Shown here: positions 1-7,067 of the stretch, one piece after another | How the letters are laid out: every line of letters starts with the position of its first letter | Position numbering within the stretch: the first letter of the stretch is position 1 | Source of the DNA: Lachnospiraceae bacterium | Lineage (GTDB): Bacteria; Bacillota; Clostridia; Lachnospirales; Lachnospiraceae | Length of the DNA: 7,498 bases | Assembly (NCBI GenBank): GCA_014804225.1 | Contig: JAAVAF010000035.1 | Span: 10,470 to 17,967, forward strand | Direction: 5' to 3' | Program-made: the position numbers and the translations under genes | Notes under the pieces: generated by a model | What the model was told of the DNA's origin: nothing | Database searches by the model: none | What the model saw: the letters and a program-made list of their open reading frames with translations, nothing else

Positions 1-2
1 GC

Positions 3-1544
3 AAGATTATGCTTAAGAAAAAGACAGTTCTGCTTGTGGCGATCGTGCTTTTGGTGCTTTCCTTTGTGCTCGCGGGACAACTTGATACGGAGTTGATGAC
101 ATCTACCGGTGTCGACAGCGTGAGCATCACTATTGAGCAGAGAAGCGGAACGAGGCTTGAGTTGATTGATGAAGATGTGCAGTTTATTGAGCAGATGATC
201 ATTGAGGATGAGGATTTTGAAAGCTGTAATCTTACAATCAGCGGTGCACAGGCAAGAATCTCCGCTTATCCGGCCGAGGACAGCGACAAGAGCATCAATG
301 AGCTTGTGGAGGAATACAATAGGCTTTTAAAAGATTATACGAATATGAGCATCACGGTGGAAGCCGGCGGAAGCGGCATGGCATCTATGATGAGCGTTGG
401 TGCGACGACAGAGATTGATTTAAGTGGCGAGGATATGGAGGATTTGCGGACCGCTTCCAAACAGGTTGAGCAGATCATGATTGAAATACCAGGTGTTATT
501 AAAACATCAAATGCTTTGGGATCTGATGCGTCACAGGCAAAGATTAAACTGGACGCGCTTAAGTGTATGGACGTGGGACTTACACCGGTTCAGGTGGCAG
601 GCGAGATGTACAGCGCAAGCAGCGGTAAAGAAGCGATGACGATGAATATTGGCACGGATGAGTATTCCGTGATGCTGGAGTTTCCGAAGGGTACCTATTC
701 CACGATGAACGATCTTTTAACATTGGAGCTTACAACAGGCCGCGGCACGACGATTACCGTCGGTGATGTGGCAGAAGTTGTATATTCCGATGTGCCGGAA
801 ACGCTTATGAGGAGTGACGGAAAATATCAGGTGTCCATTACGGCATACACGACGGAAACGGCGAAATTTACTGCGCAAAATGCAATTAATGAGGCGGTTG
901 CAAAGGCGATTGAAAACGGAGAGTTCCCAGAGGGCGTCGGACAGACGGACAGTATGATGATCGAGATGATGATGGAAGAATTTACGGCGATCGGAAAAGC
1001 GATCGCGGCAGCTATTTTCCTGATTTTCCTCGTTATGGCGATGCAGTTTGAATCACCAAGATTTTCGGCGATGGTCATGCTGAGTATTCCGTTTAGCTTA
1101 ATCGGTTCGTTCTTCTTGTTGTTTATCACAGGCTCGACGCTCAACATGACTTCTCTTATGGGTGTGCTGATGCTTGTAGGTATCGTTGTAAATAATGGTA
1201 TATTGTATGTGGATACGACCAATCAGTTGAAGGAAACAATGTCGTTAAACGAGGCGTTGATGGAAAGTGGACGTATTCGTTTAAGACCGATTTTGATGAC
1301 GACACTCACGACAATTCTTTCCATGATACCGATGGTGTTTGCGACAAACGAAAATGCTGCGATGATGAAGGGAATGTCGCTGATTATTATTGGTGGTCTT
1401 GTCACATCAACGCTCTTGATTTTGCTTTTAATGCCAAGTTTTTATCTTATTATGAGTAAACAAGGCAGACAGGAGGCAAAGGCAAGAAGGGCTGAAAAGA
1501 GAGAGCAAAGGCGCAAAAAGAAAAAATTTAATGATGAAGATTAA
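3..1544 (+). CDS. RND-family efflux permease, C-terminal half (5'-partial)
   Basis: Inner part of a proton-driven RND (AcrB/HAE1-like) membrane pump that exports drugs or lipophilic compounds. The frame stays open to the window edge (K-I before the first Met), and the visible 511 residues equal one of the two homologous halves of a protein of about 1000 residues, so the Met at 9 is probably internal. Residues 6-22 fit TM7, followed by the usual 'ELM' stretch at 28-30. About 30-325 is the extracytoplasmic porter loop. TM8-TM12 lie near 331-346, 354-374, 381-402, 426-446 and 456-482. The 'QFESP' after TM8, 'GIVVNNGIL' in TM10 and 'RLRPILMTTLTTI' before TM11 are RND hallmarks. TM10 has Asn where AcrB has its relay Lys; the TM4 acidic pair would be in the missing half. 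The tail (485-511) is strongly basic and cytoplasmic. The exported substrate cannot be told. A periplasmic-adaptor partner, if any, would be upstream. Confidence 0.9.
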   Translation, partial: KIMLKKKTVLLVAIVLLVLSFVLAGQLDTELMTSTGVDSVSITIEQRSGTRLELIDEDVQFIEQMIIEDEDFESCNLTISGAQARISAYPAEDSDKSINELVEEYNRLLKDYTNMSITVEAGGSGMASMMSVGATTEIDLSGEDMEDLRTASKQVEQIMIEIPGVIKTSNALGSDASQAKIKLDALKCMDVGLTPVQVAGEMYSASSGKEAMTMNIGTDEYSVMLEFPKGTYSTMNDLLTLELTTGRGTTITVGDVAEVVYSDVPETLMRSDGKYQVSITAYTTETAKFTAQNAINEAVAKAIENGEFPEGVGQTDSMMIEMMMEEFTAIGKAIAAAIFLIFLVMAMQFESPRFSAMVMLSIPFSLIGSFFLLFITGSTLNMTSLMGVLMLVGIVVNNGILYVDTTNQLKETMSLNEALMESGRIRLRPILMTTLTTILSMIPMVFATNENAAMMKGMSLIIIGGLVTSTLLILLLMPSFYLIMSKQGRQEAKARRAEKREQRRKKKKFNDED

Positions 1545-1567
1545 TGAGTAAAAATCAATGAAGGATC

Positions 1568-1625
1568 AAGAAAAACAGCTTTGGCTATTTTGGATAAAAA
1601 TGGTGAAAGCTGTTTTTCTTTTGTT
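1568..1625 (+). terminator. Rho-independent terminator after the RND gene
   Basis: Positions 1568-1582 and 1606-1620 form a perfect 15-bp inverted repeat (core AACAGCTTT / AAAGCTGTT) around a 23-nt loop, followed by a T-rich run. It begins 24 bp after the RND stop. The left arm starts with an A-tract, so the mirror structure has a T-tract on the minus strand too and could work in both directions. The loop is longer than usual. A reading frame starting at 1558 crosses this hairpin and is not credible as a gene. Confidence 0.8.
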
Positions 1626-1666
1626 TTGGGTTTTGGAAAAATGTGTGGCAGTAGGAATCATTTTGC

Positions 1667-1696
1667 TGACTATTTTTTGTAAAAATTCATATACTA
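1667..1696 (+). promoter_or_regulatory. Candidate spoIVB promoter, sigma-G-like
   Basis: TGACTA at 1667-1672 and TATACTA at 1690-1696 are separated by 17 bp. Each differs by one base from the sigma-G consensus as I recall it (TGAATA / CATACTA). Forespore sigma-G control is what is known for spoIVB in Bacillus subtilis. The same stretch can also be read as a weak sigma-A site (CTGACT, 18 bp, TATACT), and CATATACT at 1688-1695 resembles a sigma-E -10 box without a good -35. The sigma assignment is therefore inference. The gap 1545-1750 holds only this site, the terminator and the ribosome binding site. Confidence 0.4.
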
Positions 1697-1750
1697 CACT
1701 TAAAAATTGTAAAATTCAGAGCTTACCAAGAAAGGAGCTTTGTTACAGAT

Positions 1751-2995
1751 ATGAAAAGCAGAAAAGTAAAATACGTGTTGTCTTTATATATTTTTCTCGG
1801 CTTTGCAATTGGTATGTTTTGCTGGGCGTCGTATGCATATTATCAGGCGAGCGTTCCCAGCACAATCAGTATAAAAGCGGGAACAAGCGAGGAAATCAAT
1901 CTTCGGATTCCGGCATCGGGTGTTTTGAGTACGGATTCGGAAAAGGTGCTTACGTTCAATGAGCCTGTCACACTTGTTGCGGGGGATCAGGTGAGTTCCT
2001 ATCAGATGCGGCTGAAACTTTTTGGGGTGCTGCCCTTAAAAGATGTGGATATTCATGTGATCGAAAACAGGGAATTGATTCCCGTGGGACAGCCGATTGG
2101 CATTTATGTAAAAACACAGGGCGTGCTTGTGGTTGACACAGGCAGTTTTTCGAGTGGAGGCAGTAAGCATTCGCCCTCCGAATATAAGCTGCAGTCGGGC
2201 GATTACCTTACGGCGATGGACGGCGTGGCAATCGGCGATAAGCGGCAAATCAAGGATTATGTGGAAAACGGAGGGGGAAATGACATTATCTTTCAGGTGT
2301 CAAGGCATGATGAGTTAATCAGTGTGAAAATAAAGCCGGAGATTGACGAAAACGGTGTTTATAAAATCGGTGCATGGCTGCGGGATAGCGCACAGGGCAT
2401 CGGAACTATGACCTATATTGATTCGGATAATCGGTTTGGGGCTTTGGGGCACGGCATTAATGATATGGATACGGGGGAACTTTTAAAGCTTGGTTCGGGA
2501 CTTCTCTATAATACCGAAATCGTGGCGGTACGGCGCGGAGAGAGAGGTGTGCCGGGAGAGCTAACAGGTGTTATTGAATACAGGCCTGATCAAGTGTCGG
2601 GAGTGATTGTTGATAATACGGTACAGGGAATTTATGGGGTTACAAATGAGGCGGTTTTGGAAACATATATTGGTACAAATGAGGCACTTCCGGTGGCGTT
2701 AAAACAGGAGGTGGAGCTTGGGCCGGCGCAGATTGTATGTGCGATAAATGGAGAGAGTCAGTATTATAATGTGGAAATAACAAAATTAAGTCCGGGAAAT
2801 GAGGCAGTCAATAGACAAATCTCCATCAGAGTTACAGACGGTGAACTCTTAGAGATTACCGGCGGGATTGTGCAGGGTATGAGTGGAGCGCCGATTGTCC
2901 AAAACGGGAAATTCGTAGGCGCCGTCACGCACGTGCTTGTACAGGATGCTACAAAGGGGTATGGAATCTTTATTGAGGATATGTTGGGACATTAA
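1751..2995 (+). CDS. spoIVB: SpoIVB serine peptidase (sporulation, family S55)
   Basis: Signalling protease made in the forespore and secreted into the space between forespore and mother cell. In B. subtilis it cleaves SpoIVFA to release pro-sigma-K processing. The 414-residue length is normal. Residues 10-32 form one N-terminal membrane/signal segment. About 112-198 is a PDZ domain (PIGIYV near its start, LQSGDYLTAMDG in the middle). The peptidase domain has His234 in ALGHGI, Asp363 and Ser378 in GMSGAPI, matching the family's His-Asp-Ser triad in order and spacing, so it should be active. The start is ATG 1751, with AAAGGAG at 1731-1737 and a rather long 13-nt gap. A terminator before it and a separate promoter after it suggest it is transcribed alone. 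In many relatives spo0A follows directly; here it does not. Some clostridia carry a second paralogue (spoIVB2), which cannot be excluded. Confidence 0.95.
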   Translation: MKSRKVKYVLSLYIFLGFAIGMFCWASYAYYQASVPSTISIKAGTSEEINLRIPASGVLSTDSEKVLTFNEPVTLVAGDQVSSYQMRLKLFGVLPLKDVDIHVIENRELIPVGQPIGIYVKTQGVLVVDTGSFSSGGSKHSPSEYKLQSGDYLTAMDGVAIGDKRQIKDYVENGGGNDIIFQVSRHDELISVKIKPEIDENGVYKIGAWLRDSAQGIGTMTYIDSDNRFGALGHGINDMDTGELLKLGSGLLYNTEIVAVRRGERGVPGELTGVIEYRPDQVSGVIVDNTVQGIYGVTNEAVLETYIGTNEALPVALKQEVELGPAQIVCAINGESQYYNVEITKLSPGNEAVNRQISIRVTDGELLEITGGIVQGMSGAPIVQNGKFVGAVTHVLVQDATKGYGIFIEDMLGH

Positions 2996-3054
2996 ATTAT
3001 ATTGCACAAATTTTATTGGGAAATAATGTTAAGGAAACTTTAACCTTTATACAG

Positions 3055-3083
3055 TTGACAAAACCTGCCAAAAATAATAAAAT
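3055..3083 (+). promoter_or_regulatory. Strong sigma-A type promoter
   Basis: A perfect -35 TTGACA at 3055-3060, exactly 17 bp of spacer, and TAAAAT at 3078-3083 (5 of 6 with TATAAT). Transcription should start near 3089-3091, leaving a leader of about 40 nt before the ATG at 3131. The complement of 3055-3063 lies in TTTTGTCAAC, which resembles a Spo0A box (TTTGTCRAA, 8 of 9), but most of that match is the -35 hexamer itself. Confidence 0.75.
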
Positions 3084-3102
3084 CAGTAGTGATAGTCTAC
3101 TG
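3084..3102 (+). repeat. Inverted repeat at the predicted transcription start
   Basis: CAGTAG at 3084-3089 and CTACTG at 3097-3102 are perfect 6-bp arms around a 7-base centre (TGATAGT). The repeat begins immediately after the -10 box and spans the expected start site, a position typical of a repressor operator. It could also form a short hairpin at the 5' end of the mRNA, ending about 10 bases before the Shine-Dalgarno sequence. No regulator is identified. Confidence 0.45.
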
Positions 3103-3130
3103 TTAATTTAAGGAAAGGAGATGCACTACT

Positions 3131-4231
3131 ATGAGGAATGAAACAAGGAAAACATTAAGACGTATTTTGGCAGCAGTTCTTGTGATTGTATTCGTGGTTT
3201 CTGTACAAAATGCACCCATTACGGCATATGCGCAGGAGCAAGAGATGATATGGACACATCCGGGTGACGGCTGGCATTATCTTGTAGGAACTGATATTAG
3301 GGTGAAAATTGAAAACAACGCAATTTCGATATATGGTACAGGTGCGATCCCCGACTTTGATTATTGGAAGCTATATGAAAGACCTTGGGCGGGTACAAAG
3401 GCAGAGAGCGTCTACATCGAATCGACCATCACTTCTATAGGAAGTTATGCGTTCTATGAGATGAAGGAGCTTCGGTATATCAATATGTATACAAGCACCT
3501 TTGTGAAGGACCTGACTTGTTTTGATAAGATAGGTTACAAGCCAATTTACCGAATATTTGAAGGTCCGGTAAATACGGAAATGATTGGAACAATTCCCTA
3601 CACAAGCCTTGACAGCATTAAGACGATGGCACAGTCAATGTATAATGGATCAAGTTATATTTTAGATACAAAAGAAAAAGCACAGGAATTTCAGAATAGC
3701 ACAAATCCTACAATTACAAACGTTTTCTATGCAGGAGAACAGATACAGAGATGGCCCGACGAAAAGCCGGATCCTGACGAGAACAAGAATGTTCCTTGGT
3801 ATTTTATTGAGGTGTACGGAAACGGAAATGTGGCGACACCGATTTGCAGACTTTCGGAGCTGACACCGAATGCATCACTGAAAGTTTCAGCGCAAAAAAG
3901 ATATCAGGGAAGAGCGTGCTATGAAGCATATGCGGCATTTATCGAAGATTATACCTTTGCGGCAACGTTTAATATTACAGTGCTGAAAGGGGAACGGGAA
4001 ATTGGACGTTCTTATAGTATGCAAGTCGAGAGGGTAGTTGAACAGACGGATACCGAATTAATGTATGTTCTTACAATTCCAGAGGAATTTCGGTTAGCGG
4101 GCAGACAGTTCCGTCTTCTTGCGATTGGAAAAGGTGTCGTAAATATCTATGATGATTTGGATGTGGACGATGCTACCATTACATTTGCGACACAGACACC
4201 AACTACAGCTTATGCACTGGTGTACAAATAA
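3131..4231 (+). CDS. Secreted BspA-like protein with one leucine-rich unit
   Basis: Exported protein of unknown function, 366 residues. It has a basic N-terminus, a hydrophobic core at about 11-24 and an A-Y-A signal-peptidase site, giving predicted cleavage after residue 34. Residues 62-120 follow the opening of BspA/LRR_5 surface proteins: 'ISIYGTGAIPDF', a Pro-Trp (85-86), then 'ITSIGSYAFYEM' at 100-111, of which there is only one clear copy. Residues 205-222 are a Pro/Asp/Lys-rich linker. About 223-366 is a beta-rich module ending 'ITFATQTPTTAYALVYK', resembling the 'FSTYALVY' ending of many clostridial secreted proteins. There is no LPXTG sorting signal, lipobox or membrane anchor, so release or non-covalent wall binding is likely. 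The start has AAAGGAG at 3114-3120, 10 nt before ATG. No terminator is visible before the next gene, 54 bp on, so read-through is possible. The domain names are from pattern memory. Confidence 0.75.
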   Translation: MRNETRKTLRRILAAVLVIVFVVSVQNAPITAYAQEQEMIWTHPGDGWHYLVGTDIRVKIENNAISIYGTGAIPDFDYWKLYERPWAGTKAESVYIESTITSIGSYAFYEMKELRYINMYTSTFVKDLTCFDKIGYKPIYRIFEGPVNTEMIGTIPYTSLDSIKTMAQSMYNGSSYILDTKEKAQEFQNSTNPTITNVFYAGEQIQRWPDEKPDPDENKNVPWYFIEVYGNGNVATPICRLSELTPNASLKVSAQKRYQGRACYEAYAAFIEDYTFAATFNITVLKGEREIGRSYSMQVERVVEQTDTELMYVLTIPEEFRLAGRQFRLLAIGKGVVNIYDDLDVDDATITFATQTPTTAYALVYK

Positions 4232-4285
4232 ATTAATGAAAATGCAGGGTACAAGTTACTCTCGGAAATGGAGGATTAATCATTC

Positions 4286-5521
4286 ATGAAAGGTAATGTA
4301 ATTGTAGGACAGTCAGGAGGACCGACGGCGGCGATTAACTCAAGCCTTGCGGGGGTATACCGTACCGCAATCGACCGTGGCGCGAAAAAAGTCTATGGTA
4401 TGTTAAACGGCATACAGGGACTTATGGAGGAAACCTATGTTGATTTGTCAGAACATATCACAAGCGATTTGGACGTGGAACTCTTAAAGAGAACGCCTGC
4501 GGCATATTTGGGTTCTTGCCGTTATAAGCTCCCGGATATTCATGTAGATATGTCAGTTTATGAGAAAATTTTTACAATCCTTAATAAACTTAATATTGAA
4601 GCATTGATTTATATCGGCGGAAATGACTCAATGGATACGATTAAAAAACTCTCAGATTACGCGATTTTGACAGGAAGCGAGATCCGTTTTATCGGCTGTC
4701 CAAAGACAATCGACAATGACCTTGCATTGACGGACCATACACCGGGATACGGAAGCGCGGCAAAATATATCGGTACATCGGTAAAGGAAATCGTGCGTGA
4801 CAGCCTTTGCCTGAAATATGAAAAAGGACTTGTTACCATTATTGAAGTAATGGGAAGAAACGCGGGTTGGCTTACCGGCGCAGCTGTCCTTGCAAAGGGT
4901 GAGGATTGCGTGGGTCCGGATATGATTTATCTTCCAGAGATTTCGTTTGATATTAAGAAGTTTAAGGATAAAGTAAAAAAACTGTTAGCGAAAAAATATT
5001 CGGTGGTTGTAGCCGTATCAGAGGGAATCAAGACACCTGACGGCAAATATGTATGTGAACTTGGAAATAGTGCGGACTTTGTAGATGCATTCGGACATAA
5101 ACAGTTGACCGGTACGGCAAGTTATCTGGCGGGATTTATTGCGGCAGAGCTTGGCTGCAAGACAAGGGCAATTGAGCTTAGTACCTTACAGCGTGCGGCA
5201 TCGCATCTTTCTTCAAGAGTAGATATTCTTGAAGCATATCAGGTAGGCGGTGCAGCAGTGAAGGCAGCCGATGAGGGTGATACAGGAAAAATGGTTGTTC
5301 TTGTACGTCAGTCGGATGATCCTTATCAGTGCGGTACTGAGGTTAAGGACGTGCATAAGATTGCAAACGATGAAAAGCTTGTGCCGAGAAATTGGATGAA
5401 CAGCGAAGGGGACAATGTGACAGAGGAGTTTATCACCTATGTGCGCCCGCTCATACAGGGCGATGTGGCGCCAATCATGGTGGATGGTATTCCGCGTCAC
5501 CTGTATAAGCCCGGTTTATAA
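4286..5521 (+). CDS. pfp: 6-phosphofructokinase, probably PPi-dependent
   Basis: Cytosolic glycolytic enzyme that phosphorylates fructose 6-phosphate to fructose 1,6-bisphosphate. Residues 8-13 (QSGGPT) open the Rossmann-like N-terminus. Residues 111-115 read GGNDS where ATP enzymes have GGDGS; the Asp in place of Gly blocks ATP in known PPi enzymes. Residues 139-145 read PKTIDND where ATP enzymes have PGTIDND; the Lys is the second PPi signature, and Asp143 should be the catalytic base. MGRNAGW at 189-195 binds the sugar phosphate. The 411-residue length exceeds the roughly 320 of bacterial ATP-PFK and fits the clostridial Pfp group. With PPi the reaction is reversible and can serve gluconeogenesis. 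The start is ATG 4286 behind GGAGG at 4270-4274. It may be co-transcribed with the upstream secreted-protein gene, with no obvious functional link. Donor choice is inferred from motifs, not proven; gene symbol conventions vary (pfp/pfkA). Confidence 0.92.
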   Translation: MKGNVIVGQSGGPTAAINSSLAGVYRTAIDRGAKKVYGMLNGIQGLMEETYVDLSEHITSDLDVELLKRTPAAYLGSCRYKLPDIHVDMSVYEKIFTILNKLNIEALIYIGGNDSMDTIKKLSDYAILTGSEIRFIGCPKTIDNDLALTDHTPGYGSAAKYIGTSVKEIVRDSLCLKYEKGLVTIIEVMGRNAGWLTGAAVLAKGEDCVGPDMIYLPEISFDIKKFKDKVKKLLAKKYSVVVAVSEGIKTPDGKYVCELGNSADFVDAFGHKQLTGTASYLAGFIAAELGCKTRAIELSTLQRAASHLSSRVDILEAYQVGGAAVKAADEGDTGKMVVLVRQSDDPYQCGTEVKDVHKIANDEKLVPRNWMNSEGDNVTEEFITYVRPLIQGDVAPIMVDGIPRHLYKPGL

Positions 5522-5530
5522 AGCAAAAAA

Positions 5531-5567
5531 AGAGCTGTCGCACGAATAAGTAAAGTGTGGCAGCTCT
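5531..5567 (+). terminator. Hairpin terminator between pfp and potA
   Basis: Arms 5531-5543 and 5555-5567 pair over 13 bp (AGAGCTG with CAGCTCT perfectly, then six further pairs including two G-U) around an 11-nt loop, starting 10 bp after the pfp stop. On the + strand the following bases (CGTTCTATG) make a poor T-tract, while the A-run at 5525-5530 gives a good T-tract on the minus strand. It may therefore stop antisense transcription better than sense transcription, or act bidirectionally. No convincing promoter for potA is visible between it and 5619. Confidence 0.65.
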
Positions 5568-5604
5568 CGTTCTATGTATATGAGTATCACACGCGTACTT
5601 GATT

Positions 5605-5611
5605 GAGGAGG
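5605..5611 (+). promoter_or_regulatory. Ribosome binding site fixing the TTG start of potA
   Basis: GAGGAGG lies 7 nt before TTG 5619. No ATG in this frame has a comparable site, and homology to ABC ATPases (IIELKNISRTF, residues 10-20) begins very soon after, so the TTG is the likely start. Confidence 0.7.
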
Positions 5612-5618
5612 AAAAGAG

Positions 5619-7067
5619 TTGAATCATAGTGCATCAGAGGAGAACATTATCGAGTTAAAGAACATAAGCCGCACGTTTGACGACGGCTTTCGTGTGGTGG
5701 AGGATTTTAATCTTACCGTAAAACGAGGAGAGTTTGTTACATTTTTAGGTCCGTCGGGTTGTGGCAAGACAACGACGCTGCGCATGATTGCGGGATTTGA
5801 TAAACCAACGGAAGGCGAGCTGCTCTTAAACGGTGTGGATATTCGGGATCTGCCGCCCAATAAGCGCCCGATTAACACGGTATTCCAGCGTTATGCCCTG
5901 TTCCCGCATCTGAATGTATTTGACAATATTGCGTTTGGATTAAAGCTAAAAAAACGTCCGAAAGCGGAAATTATCAGAAAAGTAAAACGTGCGCTTGAGA
6001 TGGTTGACCTTGAGGGCTTTGAGGACAGAACAATCGGCACACTCTCCGGCGGTCAACAGCAGCGTATCGCGATTGCGCGGGCACTTGTCAATGAGCCGGA
6101 AATTTTGTTGTTGGACGAGCCGCTTGGGGCGCTTGATTTAAAAATGCGTAAGGAAATGCAGCTTGAGTTAAAAAACATGCATCAAAAGTTGGGCATTACC
6201 TTTATTTACGTGACGCATGACCAAGAGGAAGCATTGACAATGTCCGATAAAATTGTCGTGATGTCGGAGGGAAAAATCCAACAGATCGGTACGCCGGAGG
6301 ATATTTATAATGAACCGAAAAATGCCTTTGTTGCTGACTTTATCGGGGAGAGCAACATCTTTAGCGGCATTATGACAGGAAAATTTAAAGTGCGTTTTTG
6401 CGGTGCGGAATTTGAATGTGTCGATGATGTGGAACACGGCACGATGATTGATGCTGTGGTACGCCCGGAAGATGTGATTATTACGACGCCTGAGAAGGGG
6501 ACAATACAGGGAAAAGTAACATCTGTTATTTTTAAAGGGGTGCACTATGAGATTACGATTCTTTCGGGAAAGAACGAGATTGTGGTGCAGTCGACGAAAA
6601 AAGCCGTGACGGGAAGTGATGTCGGAATCTTGATTGAGCCTGAGGGAATACATATCATGATTGCCGAAGATGTGGTAAACCGAATTGAAACGGGCTTGGA
6701 TAAAAACTATCAATTACAGTTTTTGGATGGTGCACTTTCTTGTGATTTGACAGAACTGATCTCCGGTGCGTCCTTTAACGCGGACGGACAGCTAATAGAT
6801 ACAAACGGTAATGTGATTGAGGCGGATGCGATTCGAATCATTGTGTCGATCAAACCCGACAGCATTGAGATGAGTGATGACAAGGAGGCAGGCCTTTTGC
6901 GTGGTCACATTATTAATCTGATTTATAAGGGCGACCATTACAGCTATGTTGTGCGTACGGATGAGGATGAGGACTTTATTGTTGATGATGAGTATCTGTG
7001 GAATATGGACGACTACGTGAGCCTCATCATACCGGAGGAGAGCTTTGAATATGCAGTCAAAAAGTGA
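5619..7067 (+). CDS. potA: Spermidine/putrescine ABC importer ATPase PotA, extended C-terminus
   Basis: Cytoplasmic ATPase that powers polyamine uptake with permeases PotB/PotC and binding protein PotD. Walker A GPSGCGKTT is at 44-52, the Q-loop Gln at 90, the signature LSGGQQQ at 142-148, Walker B ILLLDEP at 162-168 and the switch His at 200. All key residues are intact. 'RYALFPHLNVFDNIAFGL' (91-108) is typical of the PotA/MalK branch. The protein has 482 residues, against about 350-380 for ordinary PotA. After a first TOBE-type regulatory segment (about 250-345), a second one recurs at 409-479: RPEDVII...GKVTSVIFKGVHYE parallels KPDSIEM...GHIINLIYKGDHYS. The stop overlaps the potB start by 17 nt, which supports translational coupling and the polyamine assignment. 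Other substrates handled by this ABC class (iron, thiamine, 2-aminoethylphosphonate) are less likely. The tail beyond 345 is acidic. Confidence 0.9.
   Translation: MNHSASEENIIELKNISRTFDDGFRVVEDFNLTVKRGEFVTFLGPSGCGKTTTLRMIAGFDKPTEGELLLNGVDIRDLPPNKRPINTVFQRYALFPHLNVFDNIAFGLKLKKRPKAEIIRKVKRALEMVDLEGFEDRTIGTLSGGQQQRIAIARALVNEPEILLLDEPLGALDLKMRKEMQLELKNMHQKLGITFIYVTHDQEEALTMSDKIVVMSEGKIQQIGTPEDIYNEPKNAFVADFIGESNIFSGIMTGKFKVRFCGAEFECVDDVEHGTMIDAVVRPEDVIITTPEKGTIQGKVTSVIFKGVHYEITILSGKNEIVVQSTKKAVTGSDVGILIEPEGIHIMIAEDVVNRIETGLDKNYQLQFLDGALSCDLTELISGASFNADGQLIDTNGNVIEADAIRIIVSIKPDSIEMSDDKEAGLLRGHIINLIYKGDHYSYVVRTDEDEDFIVDDEYLWNMDDYVSLIIPEESFEYAVKK

Noticed and set aside
953..1050. Met-rich stretch (about residues 316-345 of the RND protein) as a copper/silver site of the CusA type
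   Set aside because: Met-rich helices before 'QFESP' are common in HAE1 drug pumps, and the CusA three-Met periplasmic arrangement is not evident.
827..1222. 131-codon minus-strand frame in the RND gene
   Set aside because: Its hydrophobic residues are simply the complement of the membrane helices; it is a shadow frame.
1676..1684. TTTGTAAAA as a Spo0A box before spoIVB
   Set aside because: It lacks the central C of TTTGTCRAA and lies in an A/T-rich spacer where such matches arise by chance.
1558..1962. 134-codon + strand reading frame
   Set aside because: It runs through the RND terminator and then out of frame through the start of spoIVB; it has no ribosome binding site and a low-complexity, Cys/Lys-rich product.
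3028..3047. GTTAA/TTAAC and AAGG/CCTT inverted repeats after spoIVB as a terminator
   Set aside because: The arms are 4-5 bp, AT-rich and mutually exclusive, with no T-tract; not a credible terminator.
5581..5600. AGTA...TACT near-palindrome around ACGCGT before potA as an operator
   Set aside because: Only 4-bp outer arms with an imperfect centre; too weak without conservation data.
6168..6713. 181-codon minus-strand reading frame inside potA
   Set aside because: It is antisense to a fully conserved ATPase; the His/Arg/Phe-rich product resembles no family I know and has no start signals.
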